A DNA stretch of 10,088 nucleotides, taken from the NCBI GenBank assembly GCA_003650185.1, contig QMOF01000066.1, positions 1 to 10,088 on the forward strand, in the 5' to 3' direction. The DNA is from Chloroflexota bacterium (lineage in GTDB: Bacteria > Chloroflexota > Dehalococcoidia > UBA2247 > RBG-13-53-26). The notes under the pieces are model-generated. The model ran no database searches, had not been told where the DNA came from, and saw nothing but the letters and a program-made list of their open reading frames with translations. The position numbers and the translations under genes were made by a program. Below are positions 1 through 7,399 of this stretch, piece after piece (the stretch's first letter is position 1; each line of letters starts with the position of its first letter).

Positions 1-615
1 GAGCGCCTGAAGGAACTTGTAGGCTACGCCCACCCCTGCCAGTTGAGGGAAAGGGTAGACGGAATCAGCCCGCTTCGGGTTGACCACCGCAAATGCTTTG
101 GGAAGTCCGTGAGAGATGGAGTGATGGTCGGTGACAATCACGTCCAGCCCCAGGCTCTGGGCATACTCTATCTCACGGACGTTACCGACACCACAATCGA
201 CGGTCACCACCAGGCTAGCCCCTTGCTGGCACAGGCTGTCCAGGGACACGCAGTTCAGGCCATAGCCCTCCTCCACGCGATGAGGAATGTACGGGACTAC
301 ATTGCCTCCGAGAAGAGAAAGGCCCTCGGCCAGGACAACGGTGCCACAAATGCCGTCAGCATCAAAATCACCGTAGACGGCGATGGTCTCGCCACGGAGG
401 AGTGCCTGGTAGACCCTGGCTACCGCCCTTTCCATCTCCGGAAGCAGAAGGGGGTCACCTTGCTGCCCACCGTCCATCCTCAAGAAATCTTCGGCTTCAC
501 TGGGACTGGTGATGCCGCGGCTGTATAGAAGCTGGACGGCTACAGGAGGGAGACGCATCTCCCCCAGGAATCCGGCTGGAGCGGGGGGAAGGACCTTCCA
601 GCGGCGATGGTTCAA
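1..615 (-). CDS. recJ: Single-stranded-DNA-specific exonuclease RecJ, N-terminal 205 residues (C-terminus beyond the window)
   Basis: RecJ is a 5'-3' single-strand exonuclease of the DHH phosphoesterase family, acting in recombination and repair in the cytoplasm. The minus strand is open from 615 to base 1 (205 codons) and shows the family's metal-binding motifs in order: YGDFDADG (residues 81-88), VDCG (139-142), TDHH (162-165) and VVNPK (177-181). The N-terminal WKVLPP and the segment LLYSRGITSPSEAEDFL (29-45) are also typical. The start is inferred. Directly before TTG at 615-613 stands the fabF stop TAG (618-616) in the same frame, so the protein cannot begin further upstream. GAGGG lies 7 bases before the TTG and is a plausible ribosome binding site. 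The first internal ATG (558-556, residue 20) would remove the conserved N-terminus. Full-length RecJ is usually about 550-700 residues, so the DHHA1 and OB-fold parts are missing only because the window ends. Confidence 0.93.
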   Translation of the reverse strand, partial: MNHRRWKVLPPAPAGFLGEMRLPPVAVQLLYSRGITSPSEAEDFLRMDGGQQGDPLLLPEMERAVARVYQALLRGETIAVYGDFDADGICGTVVLAEGLSLLGGNVVPYIPHRVEEGYGLNCVSLDSLCQQGASLVVTVDCGVGNVREIEYAQSLGLDVIVTDHHSISHGLPKAFAVVNPKRADSVYPFPQLAGVGVAYKFLQAL

Positions 616-1857
616 CTACTGACCCTCGCTGTATTCTCTGAGCACCAGTACCGAGTTATGCCCTCCGAAACCGAACGAATTGGACAGGGCAGTCCTGACC
701 CGCTGTCGCCTGGGTATATTGGGTACATAGTCGAGGTCACAATCAGGGTCAGGATTGGTGAGGTTTATGGTGGGCGGAATCACCCCGTGCTGGATGGCAA
801 GAACACATACTATCGCCTCGATGGCACCGGCAGCCCCGATAAGATGACCCATCATCGATTTGGTGGAGCTGATGGGAAGGCGATAGGCATGTTCGCCGAA
901 AACACTCTTGATGGCCATTGTTTCAGCCCTGTCGTTCAGCGGCGTGGAGGTGCCGTGGGCGTTAATGTAGTCGACCTCTTCGGGAGATATCCCGGCTTTC
1001 TTTAAGGCCATCTGCATCGCCTTGGCCCCACCCTCACCTCCCGAGGCAGGCTGCGTGATATGGTACGCATCCGAGGTGGCACCATAGCCCAGGACCTCGG
1101 CCAGTATGTGAGCGCCGCGCTTCAAGGCGTACCGCAGACTCTCCAGTACCAGCACCGCCCCACCCTCCCCCATAACGAAGCCGTCTCGCTCTGCGTCAAA
1201 CGGGCGAGAAGCCTTCTGCGGTTCGTCATTGCGCCTGGACAGGGCCCCCGCCGCGTTGAAAGCGGCAACACCTATCGGGGTGATAGCCGCCTCCGCACCG
1301 CCAGCCACCATCACCTGAGCGTCGCCACGCCTGATGATCTCGCACGCTTCTCCGATGGCATCCGTGCCGCTGGAACAGGCGGAGGTAGCACAGAAGTTGA
1401 CGCCCTTTGCTCCTAGCAGGATGGAGACCTGGCCCGAAGCGCCGTCGGTGATCATCATAGGGACGAGAAACGGGCTCACCCGCCGGGGCCCTTTCTCCGC
1501 CAGCACGTTGAACTGGGCAGACAGCGTCCCTAGACCCCCGATCCCGCTGCCGATCAGCACGCCAATGTCTTCAGCATCGTCCAGGTCGAGCCTAGCCTGC
1601 TCCACCGCCTGCAGGCTGGCCGCCACAGCGAAGTGTGCATAGCGGTCCATGCGCCGCGCCTGCTTGTGCTCCACGTAATCTGTGGGGTCGAAGTCCTTTA
1701 CCTCGGCAGCGATGCGTGTCTCGAAAGGAGCCGGGTCGAACAGGCTGATGTAGTCGACGCCAGACTCCCCTCTGAGCAAAGCCTCCCATGTCGAGGTCAC
1801 ATCGAGGCCCAGCGGACTGACCGCCCCCATACCGGTGACGACGACTCGCTCGCTCAT
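616..1857 (-). CDS. fabF: 3-oxoacyl-[acyl-carrier-protein] synthase II (KAS II)
   Basis: This enzyme condenses malonyl-ACP with an acyl-ACP in fatty-acid chain elongation, in the cytoplasm. The 413-residue length is normal for FabF. The Cys-His-His catalytic set is complete: C161 in TSACSSG, H301 in NAHGTSTP and H338 in STKSMMGHLIG, with the supporting lysine K333. The gating loop FGFGGHN (396-401) near the C-terminus is present. The start ATG (1857-1855) follows the TAA of the upstream CoA-transferase gene with no spacer. The nearest purine-rich stretch (GAGAGG) is about 15 bases upstream, too far to be strong, so translation is probably coupled to the upstream gene. The stop TAG (618-616) directly precedes the recJ TTG. 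No ACP, fabD, fabG or fabH lies beside it, so the gene is outside a classical fab cluster. It could serve normal fatty-acid synthesis or a specialised condensing reaction; the sequence itself looks like ordinary FabF. Confidence 0.95.
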   Translation of the reverse strand: MSERVVVTGMGAVSPLGLDVTSTWEALLRGESGVDYISLFDPAPFETRIAAEVKDFDPTDYVEHKQARRMDRYAHFAVAASLQAVEQARLDLDDAEDIGVLIGSGIGGLGTLSAQFNVLAEKGPRRVSPFLVPMMITDGASGQVSILLGAKGVNFCATSACSSGTDAIGEACEIIRRGDAQVMVAGGAEAAITPIGVAAFNAAGALSRRNDEPQKASRPFDAERDGFVMGEGGAVLVLESLRYALKRGAHILAEVLGYGATSDAYHITQPASGGEGGAKAMQMALKKAGISPEEVDYINAHGTSTPLNDRAETMAIKSVFGEHAYRLPISSTKSMMGHLIGAAGAIEAIVCVLAIQHGVIPPTINLTNPDPDCDLDYVPNIPRRQRVRTALSNSFGFGGHNSVLVLREYSEGQ

Positions 1858-3183
1858 TTACGGCCAGTAGAGCCTCTCGGCTTCCTTCTTCAGCTCGGCG
1901 CGGAAATCCGGGTGGGCAACCCCAATCAGCTCCAGGGCACGCTCCCTCTGCGTCTTGCCCTTCAGCCTGGCAATCCCATGCTCGGTCACAACTATGTCAG
2001 CCAGCGTGCGCGGCGTGCTGACGACAGTGCCGGGCTCGAGCATAGGCACGATCCGGGACAGGCTACCCTCCCTGGCCGTTGACGGGATAGCCACGATGCT
2101 ACGCCCACCTTTCGAAAGGTAGGCCCCGATAGCAAAGGAAAGCTGACCTCCGGAGCCGCTGGTCATCACCGGCCCCACGGACTCCGCCGCGATCTGGCCG
2201 GTCAGGTCAACAGCAATGGCGCTGTTGATGGCCACCATGTTGTCGTGCGAGGCTATGACCCGAGGGTCGAGGACGTAGGTGGAGGAATAGACCTCGAAGA
2301 GCGGATTGTTGTTGATGAAGTCCATCTCCTCCTTGGTGCCGCCACCCACGGCTGTAGCCACCGCTTTGCCCTGATGGATGTTCTTGCGCTTGCCGTTGAT
2401 AACGCCGCTCATCACCAGAGAGCCAATGCCTCTGACGGTATTCTCCGAATGCCAGCCAAGGTCATGCTTGCTCTCGAGGTCACCCAGTTGGGCCACCCAT
2501 TCCGCAGTACCCCCCACCCCAATCTCCAGGCAATCACCGTCTCTTACCAGCGTACCAACGTAGCCGGCGATGGTCTTCTCCAGCTCACCCGGCCCGGCGC
2601 TTCTTCTACCAAGTATGTCCGTGCCACCCGGGACCTTGCCCGTCGGCGTATGCTCTACGAAGTAGTCTATCTCCGAGACGTGAACGAAGTTGTCTCCGTA
2701 CGTCCTGATCATCCTTTCGTTTACCTCGGCCAGCACCGTCCGCGCTTCTCTGACCCATTCCTTCTTCTTCCATAGCGAGGCGCCAAAGCTGCAGAAGCCG
2801 TGCTCGTCCGGAGGCGAAACCTGTACCATGACCACATCAATTGGCTTTGTCTCGATCGTGTCGGGCACCGCATAGAGCCCGCTCACAGTGAAATCCGACT
2901 TCTTCTGGTTCACCAGTGCCCTTACTAGGGGTAGCACATAGGAGGTCTCCAGCTGAAAGGCGTCCGGGTACACATCGTACCAGCTAGGATCATACATCGG
3001 CAAATCGCTTCCCCCGCCACCCATGATCCTCACCCCGCTCAGCTCGTCCGCTCTGCTGACCAGTGCCAACCCCAAAGCAAGCGCTTCGGGTTGGGCCATA
3101 ACAACATAGTCCCCTGACTTGACCGCCTTCAGTGCCTCCTCAGGTGAAACCAGTCTCTTCTTGTATTCCTCTCGCCAATCCAC
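1858..3183 (-). CDS. Acetyl-CoA hydrolase/transferase family protein (4-hydroxybutyrate CoA-transferase-like)
   Basis: A 441-residue member of the acetyl-CoA hydrolase/transferase family (class I-type CoA-transferases), which moves CoA between acyl-CoA and carboxylic acids through a glutamyl-CoA thioester. Visible hallmarks are a glycine-rich segment MGGGGSD (54-60), the VSPPDEHGFCSFG stretch (122-134), LEIGVGGTAEWV (219-230), and HSEN (245-248), where E247 aligns with the family's catalytic glutamate. MVAINSAIAVDLTGQ (316-330), SGSGGQLSFAIGA (342-354) and the C-terminal VVTEHGIARLKGKT (398-411) also fit. The start is GTG at 3183-3181, preceded by an excellent Shine-Dalgarno (AGGAGGTGA, 9 bases away). 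It is the first gene of a three-gene run with fabF and recJ and has a possible promoter of its own at 3220-3248. The substrate is not determined by sequence: acetate, butyrate, 4-hydroxybutyrate or a branched or aromatic acid are all possible, and pure hydrolase activity is an alternative. Confidence 0.88.
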   Translation of the reverse strand: MDWREEYKKRLVSPEEALKAVKSGDYVVMAQPEALALGLALVSRADELSGVRIMGGGGSDLPMYDPSWYDVYPDAFQLETSYVLPLVRALVNQKKSDFTVSGLYAVPDTIETKPIDVVMVQVSPPDEHGFCSFGASLWKKKEWVREARTVLAEVNERMIRTYGDNFVHVSEIDYFVEHTPTGKVPGGTDILGRRSAGPGELEKTIAGYVGTLVRDGDCLEIGVGGTAEWVAQLGDLESKHDLGWHSENTVRGIGSLVMSGVINGKRKNIHQGKAVATAVGGGTKEEMDFINNNPLFEVYSSTYVLDPRVIASHDNMVAINSAIAVDLTGQIAAESVGPVMTSGSGGQLSFAIGAYLSKGGRSIVAIPSTAREGSLSRIVPMLEPGTVVSTPRTLADIVVTEHGIARLKGKTQRERALELIGVAHPDFRAELKKEAERLYWP

Positions 3184-3326
3184 GCTTGGAATTCACCTCC
3201 TCAAGTCAATCCACGGGCTATGGTAGCATCGGCCCTTCCTAGCGTCAAGGAATAGCCAGGCACGACCATGCGCCTCGAGGTGCCCTTCCTCTAGCCAGGA
3301 TTCGCCCGGCCGAACCCAGCACACAC
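3184..3326. other. Intergenic gap nrdJ / CoA-transferase with stem-loop
   Basis: This 143-base gap separates the nrdJ stop from the CoA-transferase start. On the minus strand it holds a GC-rich stem-loop shortly after nrdJ (GCCGGG-CGAAT-CCTGGC at 3310-3294, one G-U pair). No T-tract follows, so it is not a canonical intrinsic terminator. The octamer CCTGGCTA occurs twice, within the stem-loop and again just before the candidate promoter. I see no small gene here. Confidence 0.4.
3220..3248 (-). promoter_or_regulatory. Candidate sigma70 promoter for the CoA-transferase-fabF-recJ run
   Basis: On the minus strand TTGACG (3248-3243) is followed after exactly 17 bases by TACCAT (3225-3220), a 5/6 match at -35 and 4/6 at -10. 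Transcription would start near 3213, giving a leader of about 30 bases that contains the strong AGGAGGTGA ribosome binding site. The -10 is weak, so readthrough from nrdJ may also feed these genes. Confidence 0.4.
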
Positions 3327-5906
3327 CTACCCGCACTTGGTGTAGCCGCAGCCGGGACACAGGAAGCAACCCTCCTGGTAGACCAGCAAGGTACCGCAAT
3401 CAGGGCACTGTCCAGCCACGTTCACCGCAGCCACTACCTCGGGCCGGCTAGGAGCAGACTCGGGCCCGTCACCAGCCTCGCCCGCCTCTTTTTCCAGCAC
3501 ACCGCCGATGGCATCAGGACAGGATAGGACCGCATGGCCTGCATCCCAGGCAATCGACGGACATCGAATGCCCCGCAGGTGCTTTACTATGGACGACACT
3601 TCCAGGCCGGACCTCAGCGACAGCGAGATCAGCCGACTGATGGCCTCCAACTGGGCGGAGGCACAACCGCCGGCCTTCCCCAGGCTGGAGAAGACCTCGC
3701 AAATCCCCTTGTCATCTCTGTTCACAGTGACGTAGATATGTCCGCAACCGGTGGACACCCTCTCAGTCGTCCCGACGGTGGTCCGGGCTCGCTTCCGTGG
3801 GCCAGGTGGCCTGACCTCGGTCATCCTCTCCTTCTCCCGAGTCATGCTCAGCACCTGGCCCTCCTTGCTTCCATCCCGGTAGATAGTTATGCCCTTGCAG
3901 CCCAGACTATAGGCAAGCCGGTAGACCTCGGCCACATCCTCTCGGGTGGCCTGCCGCGGAAAGTTCACCGTTTTGGAGACGGCATTGTCAGTGTACTTCT
4001 GAAAGGCTGCCTGCATTCTAACGTGCCACTCGGGAGTTATGTCATGCGCTGTCACAAAGACCTTCTGCACCCACTCCGGCACCTCATCCATCCCGCGCAC
4101 ACTGCCACGCTCAGCCAGCTTCTTCATCAACTCATCACTGTAGAACCCCTCCCGCCTAGCTACCTCCTCAAAATAAGGGTTAACCTCCACCAACTGCTCA
4201 CCCTCAAGAATGTTGCGCACGTATGACAGGGCAAAGAGCGGCTCAATCCCGCTGGAGCAGTTGGCCACAATGCTGAGCGTGCCTGTGGGAGCAATGGTGG
4301 TGCGCGACGCATTCCGAAGCCGGGGGCCGCCGGGCACATCGTAGATGCTCCCCTCGAAAGCCGGAAAGACCCTTCTTTCCTCTGCCAACTGGGCCGAGGC
4401 ATCATTCGCTTCCTGAGAGATGAACTTCATCACCTTCTCCGCCATCTCCAGCGCCTCATCCGAATCGTACGGAATGCCCAGGCAGATGAGCATGTCGGCA
4501 AACCCCATCACTCCCAGGCCAATCTTCCTGGTGGCCCTGGTCATCTCGCCTATCTCCGGCGAAGGGAACTTGTTCACGTCTATAACGTTATCCAGAAATC
4601 TCACCGCCAGCCTCACCATCCTGGCCAGCTTGGGGTAGTCTATCTCCATCTTGTCCTTGCGCCGCCGCAGCATCCTGGATAGATTGATCGAACCCAGATT
4701 GCACGACTCGTAGGGCAGCAAGGGCTGCTCACCGCACGGGTTTGTGCTCTCGATCATGCCCAATCGTGGAGTAGGGTTGTCCCGATTGATGCGGTCAATA
4801 AAAACGATGCCCGGATCACCCGTCCTCCAGGCCATATCCACTATGTCGTCGAAGACCTCCCTGGCATTCAGCGTCCCTGCGGGCTGGCCAGTGCGCGGGT
4901 TGATGAGGTCATAGGTGCGTCCTTCCTCCACCGCCTCCATGAAGTCCTCTGTAATTGCTACCGAGAGATTGAAGTTGCTGAAAGAGGACGTGTTCTCTTT
5001 GGCATGGATGAACTTGAGTATATCGGGATGGTCAACATTCAGGATGGCCATGTTGGCGCCGCGGCGCATGCCACCCTGTTTGATGACGTCGGTGGCGGTG
5101 TCGAAAGCCCTCAGGAAAGACACCGGGCCGCTGGCCACCCCACCGGTAGAGCCCACCCGGTCGTTCTCCGGTCTGAGCCTGGAGAAAGAGAAGCCGGTAC
5201 CGCCTCCACTCTTGTGGATCAGGGCCGTCTGTTTCACCGCCTCAAAAATGGACTCCATTGAGTCCTCGATGGGAAGAACAAAGCAAGCAGACAACTGCCC
5301 CAGGTCTCTGCCCGCGTTCATCAGAGTGGGAGAATTTGGCAGGAACTCCAGGTTGGCCATGACCTGAAAGAACTCCTGCTCTAGAGCCTTGACATCTGAC
5401 TGAGGATCGTACGCCAGCTCAGCTGAGGCTACGCAGTGAGCAACCCGGCGGAACATATCCGCTGGTTTCTCCACAACGTTTCCATCCTGGTCTTTCCTCA
5501 AGTACCTCTTCTCCAGCACCCTCAAGGCATTGGGGGACAACTTTACCGCAGCCCTCTTACCGCCCTGCGTTGGAGTGTGGATGATCCTGATCTGCCTGGG
5601 TTCGGGCTCCGCAAAAGCCTGCCGATGGCCCATCTCGGCCAGGGCCTCCTTGACCATGCCCTTGATCTCCGAGGGCTCATGGACTCTGCTCCCTCTTCGC
5701 TTCCTGCTCACGATCAGGTCTTCCATACCCGGGAACGGCAGGCTCGCCTCTTCACGCTCCAGGCGATGGATAACCTCCTCTATCAGCTTCTCCGCCAGGT
5801 CGCGATCGGAGATGCCCATCGAGTCCACAGCCGCGAATACAGCCTGAGCTATCCTGTCATGGGCAATACGATCAGACTCATGGTTGCCAGATCCGTGCTC
5901 AGACAT
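3327..5906 (-). CDS. nrdJ: Adenosylcobalamin-dependent (class II) ribonucleoside-diphosphate reductase
   Basis: Class II RNR makes deoxyribonucleotides with a coenzyme B12-generated thiyl radical and works with or without oxygen. The 859-residue protein has a catalytic core from about residue 120 to 690: redox cysteine C208 (LSACFVLP), substrate loop HKSGGGTGFSFSRLR (231-245), the NPCGE motif with radical cysteine C391 and E393, and second redox cysteine C402 (ESCNLGS). APTGTLS (539-545) and KTVNFP (645-650) also fit. A TSCPD-type domain follows (about 715-800, ending SCPDAIG), then a C-terminal Cys-rich ribbon (CPDC 834-837, CPGC 850-853, final KCG). The first ~110 residues precede the core and resemble a degraded ATP-cone. 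I chose ATG 5906-5904 over the upstream in-frame ATG at 5963 because a strong GGGGGAGGGA ribosome binding site stands 2 bases before it, and the longer form would lie deep within nrdR. It overlaps the nrdR stop by 8 bases (ATGTCTGA), so the two are translationally coupled. Confidence 0.95.
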   Translation of the reverse strand: MSEHGSGNHESDRIAHDRIAQAVFAAVDSMGISDRDLAEKLIEEVIHRLEREEASLPFPGMEDLIVSRKRRGSRVHEPSEIKGMVKEALAEMGHRQAFAEPEPRQIRIIHTPTQGGKRAAVKLSPNALRVLEKRYLRKDQDGNVVEKPADMFRRVAHCVASAELAYDPQSDVKALEQEFFQVMANLEFLPNSPTLMNAGRDLGQLSACFVLPIEDSMESIFEAVKQTALIHKSGGGTGFSFSRLRPENDRVGSTGGVASGPVSFLRAFDTATDVIKQGGMRRGANMAILNVDHPDILKFIHAKENTSSFSNFNLSVAITEDFMEAVEEGRTYDLINPRTGQPAGTLNAREVFDDIVDMAWRTGDPGIVFIDRINRDNPTPRLGMIESTNPCGEQPLLPYESCNLGSINLSRMLRRRKDKMEIDYPKLARMVRLAVRFLDNVIDVNKFPSPEIGEMTRATRKIGLGVMGFADMLICLGIPYDSDEALEMAEKVMKFISQEANDASAQLAEERRVFPAFEGSIYDVPGGPRLRNASRTTIAPTGTLSIVANCSSGIEPLFALSYVRNILEGEQLVEVNPYFEEVARREGFYSDELMKKLAERGSVRGMDEVPEWVQKVFVTAHDITPEWHVRMQAAFQKYTDNAVSKTVNFPRQATREDVAEVYRLAYSLGCKGITIYRDGSKEGQVLSMTREKERMTEVRPPGPRKRARTTVGTTERVSTGCGHIYVTVNRDDKGICEVFSSLGKAGGCASAQLEAISRLISLSLRSGLEVSSIVKHLRGIRCPSIAWDAGHAVLSCPDAIGGVLEKEAGEAGDGPESAPSRPEVVAAVNVAGQCPDCGTLLVYQEGCFLCPGCGYTKCG

Positions 5907-6456
5907 CTTCCCTCCCCCTTCTTTGTTCCGAGCCTTTTGCCCGGCCTCTGGCTGGAACAACAAGCTGCTCGGTTGGAATCAGAGGCAATTGAGCCGCAGG
6001 GACCCTGCCCGACCCACGAGCCAATGCTTCTACCTCGTCCTTGAAGCTTTCTACGTCAGCAAACTCCCGGTATACGCTGGCAAAGCGGATGTAAGCAATG
6101 CGGTCAAGCTCCCGCAGATGGTCCATCACCAGGGCTCCTATAGTGGAGACAGGCACCTCAATCCGGCCCAGTTGATGCAACTCTTCCTCGACCCTGTCCA
6201 CCAGTCCCTCCAGATCCTGGTTGGATACCGGACGCTTGGCACACGCCTTGCGAATGCCCGTGGCCAACTTCTCCCGACTGAACTCCTCGCGCCGGCCATC
6301 CTTCTTCACCACCAGGAAGCTGTTCGACTCAACCCGCTCGTAGGTGGTGAACCGAGCACCGCAACCAACGCACTGCCGACGCCGACGCACACCATCATTT
6401 ACCGACCGCGAGTCGATGACCCGGGAGTCATCATGAGCACAGTAGGGACACTTCAT
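5899..6456 (-). CDS. nrdR: Transcriptional repressor NrdR
   Basis: NrdR represses ribonucleotide reductase genes in response to the ATP/dATP balance. The 185-residue protein begins with a zinc ribbon (MKCPYC, C3 and C6; CVGC, C29 and C32) containing the conserved DSR (15-17) and RRRRQC segments. An ATP-cone follows at about 47-137 (VVKKDGRREEFSREKL, then YIRFASVYREF). The start ATG at 6456-6454 is set by the invariant MKCPYC beginning and by AGGAG 7 bases upstream; an in-frame ATG at 6516 lies within the promoter and would add 20 residues not found in the family. The roughly 48-residue tail after the ATP-cone is rich in Arg/Gly/Glu and makes this protein longer than the usual 150-160 residues. 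Its adjacency to nrdJ and the NrdR box in its own promoter indicate autoregulation of the nrdR-nrdJ operon. Confidence 0.96.
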   Translation of the reverse strand: MKCPYCAHDDSRVIDSRSVNDGVRRRRQCVGCGARFTTYERVESNSFLVVKKDGRREEFSREKLATGIRKACAKRPVSNQDLEGLVDRVEEELHQLGRIEVPVSTIGALVMDHLRELDRIAYIRFASVYREFADVESFKDEVEALARGSGRVPAAQLPLIPTEQLVVPARGRAKGSEQRRGREDV

Positions 6457-6463
6457 GCATCGG

Positions 6464-6479
6464 CTCCTATATGTTGGGG
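6464..6479 (-). promoter_or_regulatory. Possible second, degenerate NrdR box
   Basis: NrdR boxes usually occur as pairs about three helical turns apart. A weaker match (10 of 16 positions, CTCCTATATGTTGGGG on the plus strand) is centred 30 bases from the first box, between the expected transcription start and the nrdR start codon. It overlaps the ribosome binding site AGGAG, so part of the similarity may be accidental. Confidence 0.3.
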
Positions 6480-6487
6480 CATGGCGG

Positions 6488-6516
6488 ACTATAACACAAT
6501 ATATAGTAGATGTCAA
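6488..6516 (-). promoter_or_regulatory. Promoter of nrdR-nrdJ
   Basis: Reading the minus strand, a perfect -35 TTGACA (6516-6511) is separated by exactly 17 bases from TATAGT (6493-6488), a 5/6 match to the -10 consensus. Transcription should start near 6481, giving a leader of about 25 bases before the nrdR ATG with AGGAG in it. The spacer is occupied by the NrdR box, so bound repressor would block RNA polymerase directly. Confidence 0.85.
6494..6509 (-). promoter_or_regulatory. NrdR box (operator)
   Basis: The 16 bases ACACAATATATAGTAG (plus strand) match 14 of 16 positions of the known NrdR-box consensus ACACWATATATWGTGT; only two positions of one outer half-site differ. The box lies wholly within the -35/-10 spacer of the nrdR promoter. 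This is direct sequence evidence that NrdR represses its own operon, including nrdJ. Confidence 0.85.
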
Positions 6517-6598
6517 GAGATTAGCGACCTTGGTTAGCCGGTTCGAAGAACGATTGGAGAGATGACTATTCTTCGGTGCCCGTTTTGCTCTATCCGTG

Positions 6599-7399
6599 TC
6601 ACCACATGGTCAGCCCACCGCTGACGCTGAGGGTCTGTCCGGTGACAAAGGAGGCCCGTTCCGAGGCCAGGAAGAGGACCGCGTCTGCGATGTCCTCAGG
6701 TCTACCAAGCCGCCGTACCGGCCAGTACCTCATGGCTTTCTCCAGCACCTCGGGCGTGTAGAAGTCGTAACCCCATTGCTTCCAGAAGCTTCCCTGACCG
6801 ACATGCTCAGGGCTTTCCGGAACGATCCAGCCCGGGCAGACCACATTCACGTTTATCCCGTACCGGCCCAGTTCCCAGGCCAGGGCCCTGGAAAGCGAGA
6901 TGACCCCACCCTTGGCCCCACCGTACACAGCCAGGTTGTACGCAGCGAAGCCGGAGTGTCCCGAAACAGAGGCGATGTTGACGATCTTGCCGTCTTTTCT
7001 GTCTATCATATGATCAACCACCGCCCTGATGCAGTTGATGACGCCCCACAGGTTCACGCTGATCTCCTTTTCCCACTCCCACCTCGGCTTCTGGATAAAC
7101 GGCCTGGCACGCGGAGTCCCGCCAGCATTGTTGACCAGCACGTCTATCCGGCCATATCGGTCCAGTGCCTGGCTGACCATAGCCTGTACCGACTCCCAGT
7201 CGGTCACGTCAGTCCTCACCAAGACAGCCTGACCGCCCAGGCCGTTGGCCTCATCGACCACCCTCTGACCTTGCTCCTCGTCCACGTCTGCATTGACCAC
7301 GTTCGATCCTTCGCGGGCAAAGGCCAGCACAATGCCCCGGCCGATATTGGAGCCACCCCCGGTGACTATTACGGTCTTCCCTTTCAGGCCAAGCTCCAC
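6599..7399 (-). CDS. Short-chain dehydrogenase/reductase (SDR) family oxidoreductase
   Basis: A 266-residue classical SDR, an NAD(P)-dependent alcohol/ketone oxidoreductase of the FabG-like type. It shows the dinucleotide motif TGGGSNIG (13-20), an aspartate near the end of the second beta strand (NAD, 36-38) that favours NAD(H), NNAG (90-93), N116 in SVNLWG, S146, and the catalytic pair Y159/K163 (YGGAK). It ends with PVRRLGRPEDIA (227-238) and the VTGQTLSVSGG stretch (252-262). The start is inferred as GTG at 7399-7397 because it gives the usual short lead into the first beta strand and AGGGGA stands about 5 bases upstream; an in-frame ATG at 7507 would add 36 residues unlike the family. 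It follows the small 65-residue gene after 144 bases on the same strand and may share its transcript. The substrate is unknown; steroid-, sugar- or 3-hydroxyacyl-type substrates are all possible. Confidence 0.9.
   Translation of the reverse strand: MELGLKGKTVIVTGGGSNIGRGIVLAFAREGSNVVNADVDEEQGQRVVDEANGLGGQAVLVRTDVTDWESVQAMVSQALDRYGRIDVLVNNAGGTPRARPFIQKPRWEWEKEISVNLWGVINCIRAVVDHMIDRKDGKIVNIASVSGHSGFAAYNLAVYGGAKGGVISLSRALAWELGRYGINVNVVCPGWIVPESPEHVGQGSFWKQWGYDFYTPEVLEKAMRYWPVRRLGRPEDIADAVLFLASERASFVTGQTLSVSGGLTMW

Larger units (their letters stand above)
6457..6598. other. Intergenic region SDR / nrdR
   Basis: Besides the nrdR promoter and box, this stretch contains 7-base inverted arms CGAAGAA (6544-6550) and TTCTTCG (6569-6575) with an 18-base loop, just after the SDR stop on the minus strand. 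No T-tract follows, so termination of the SDR transcript here is possible but not shown. Confidence 0.3.

Noticed and set aside
43..528. A 161-codon plus-strand open frame at the left edge
   Set aside because: The opposite strand encodes RecJ with all visible DHH motifs; the plus-strand frame is its antisense shadow.
3294..3310. Stem-loop after nrdJ as an intrinsic terminator
   Set aside because: The stem is reasonable but no run of T follows on the minus strand, so it is listed only as a stem-loop in the gap.
5907..5963. A longer nrdJ start at the ATG 5963
   Set aside because: It would overlap nrdR by 65 bases. The ATG at 5906 has a strong ribosome binding site and the extension has no family support.
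6534..6548. GGTTCGAA resembling a tRNA T-arm
   Set aside because: No acceptor, D-arm or anticodon stem can be built around it; chance match.
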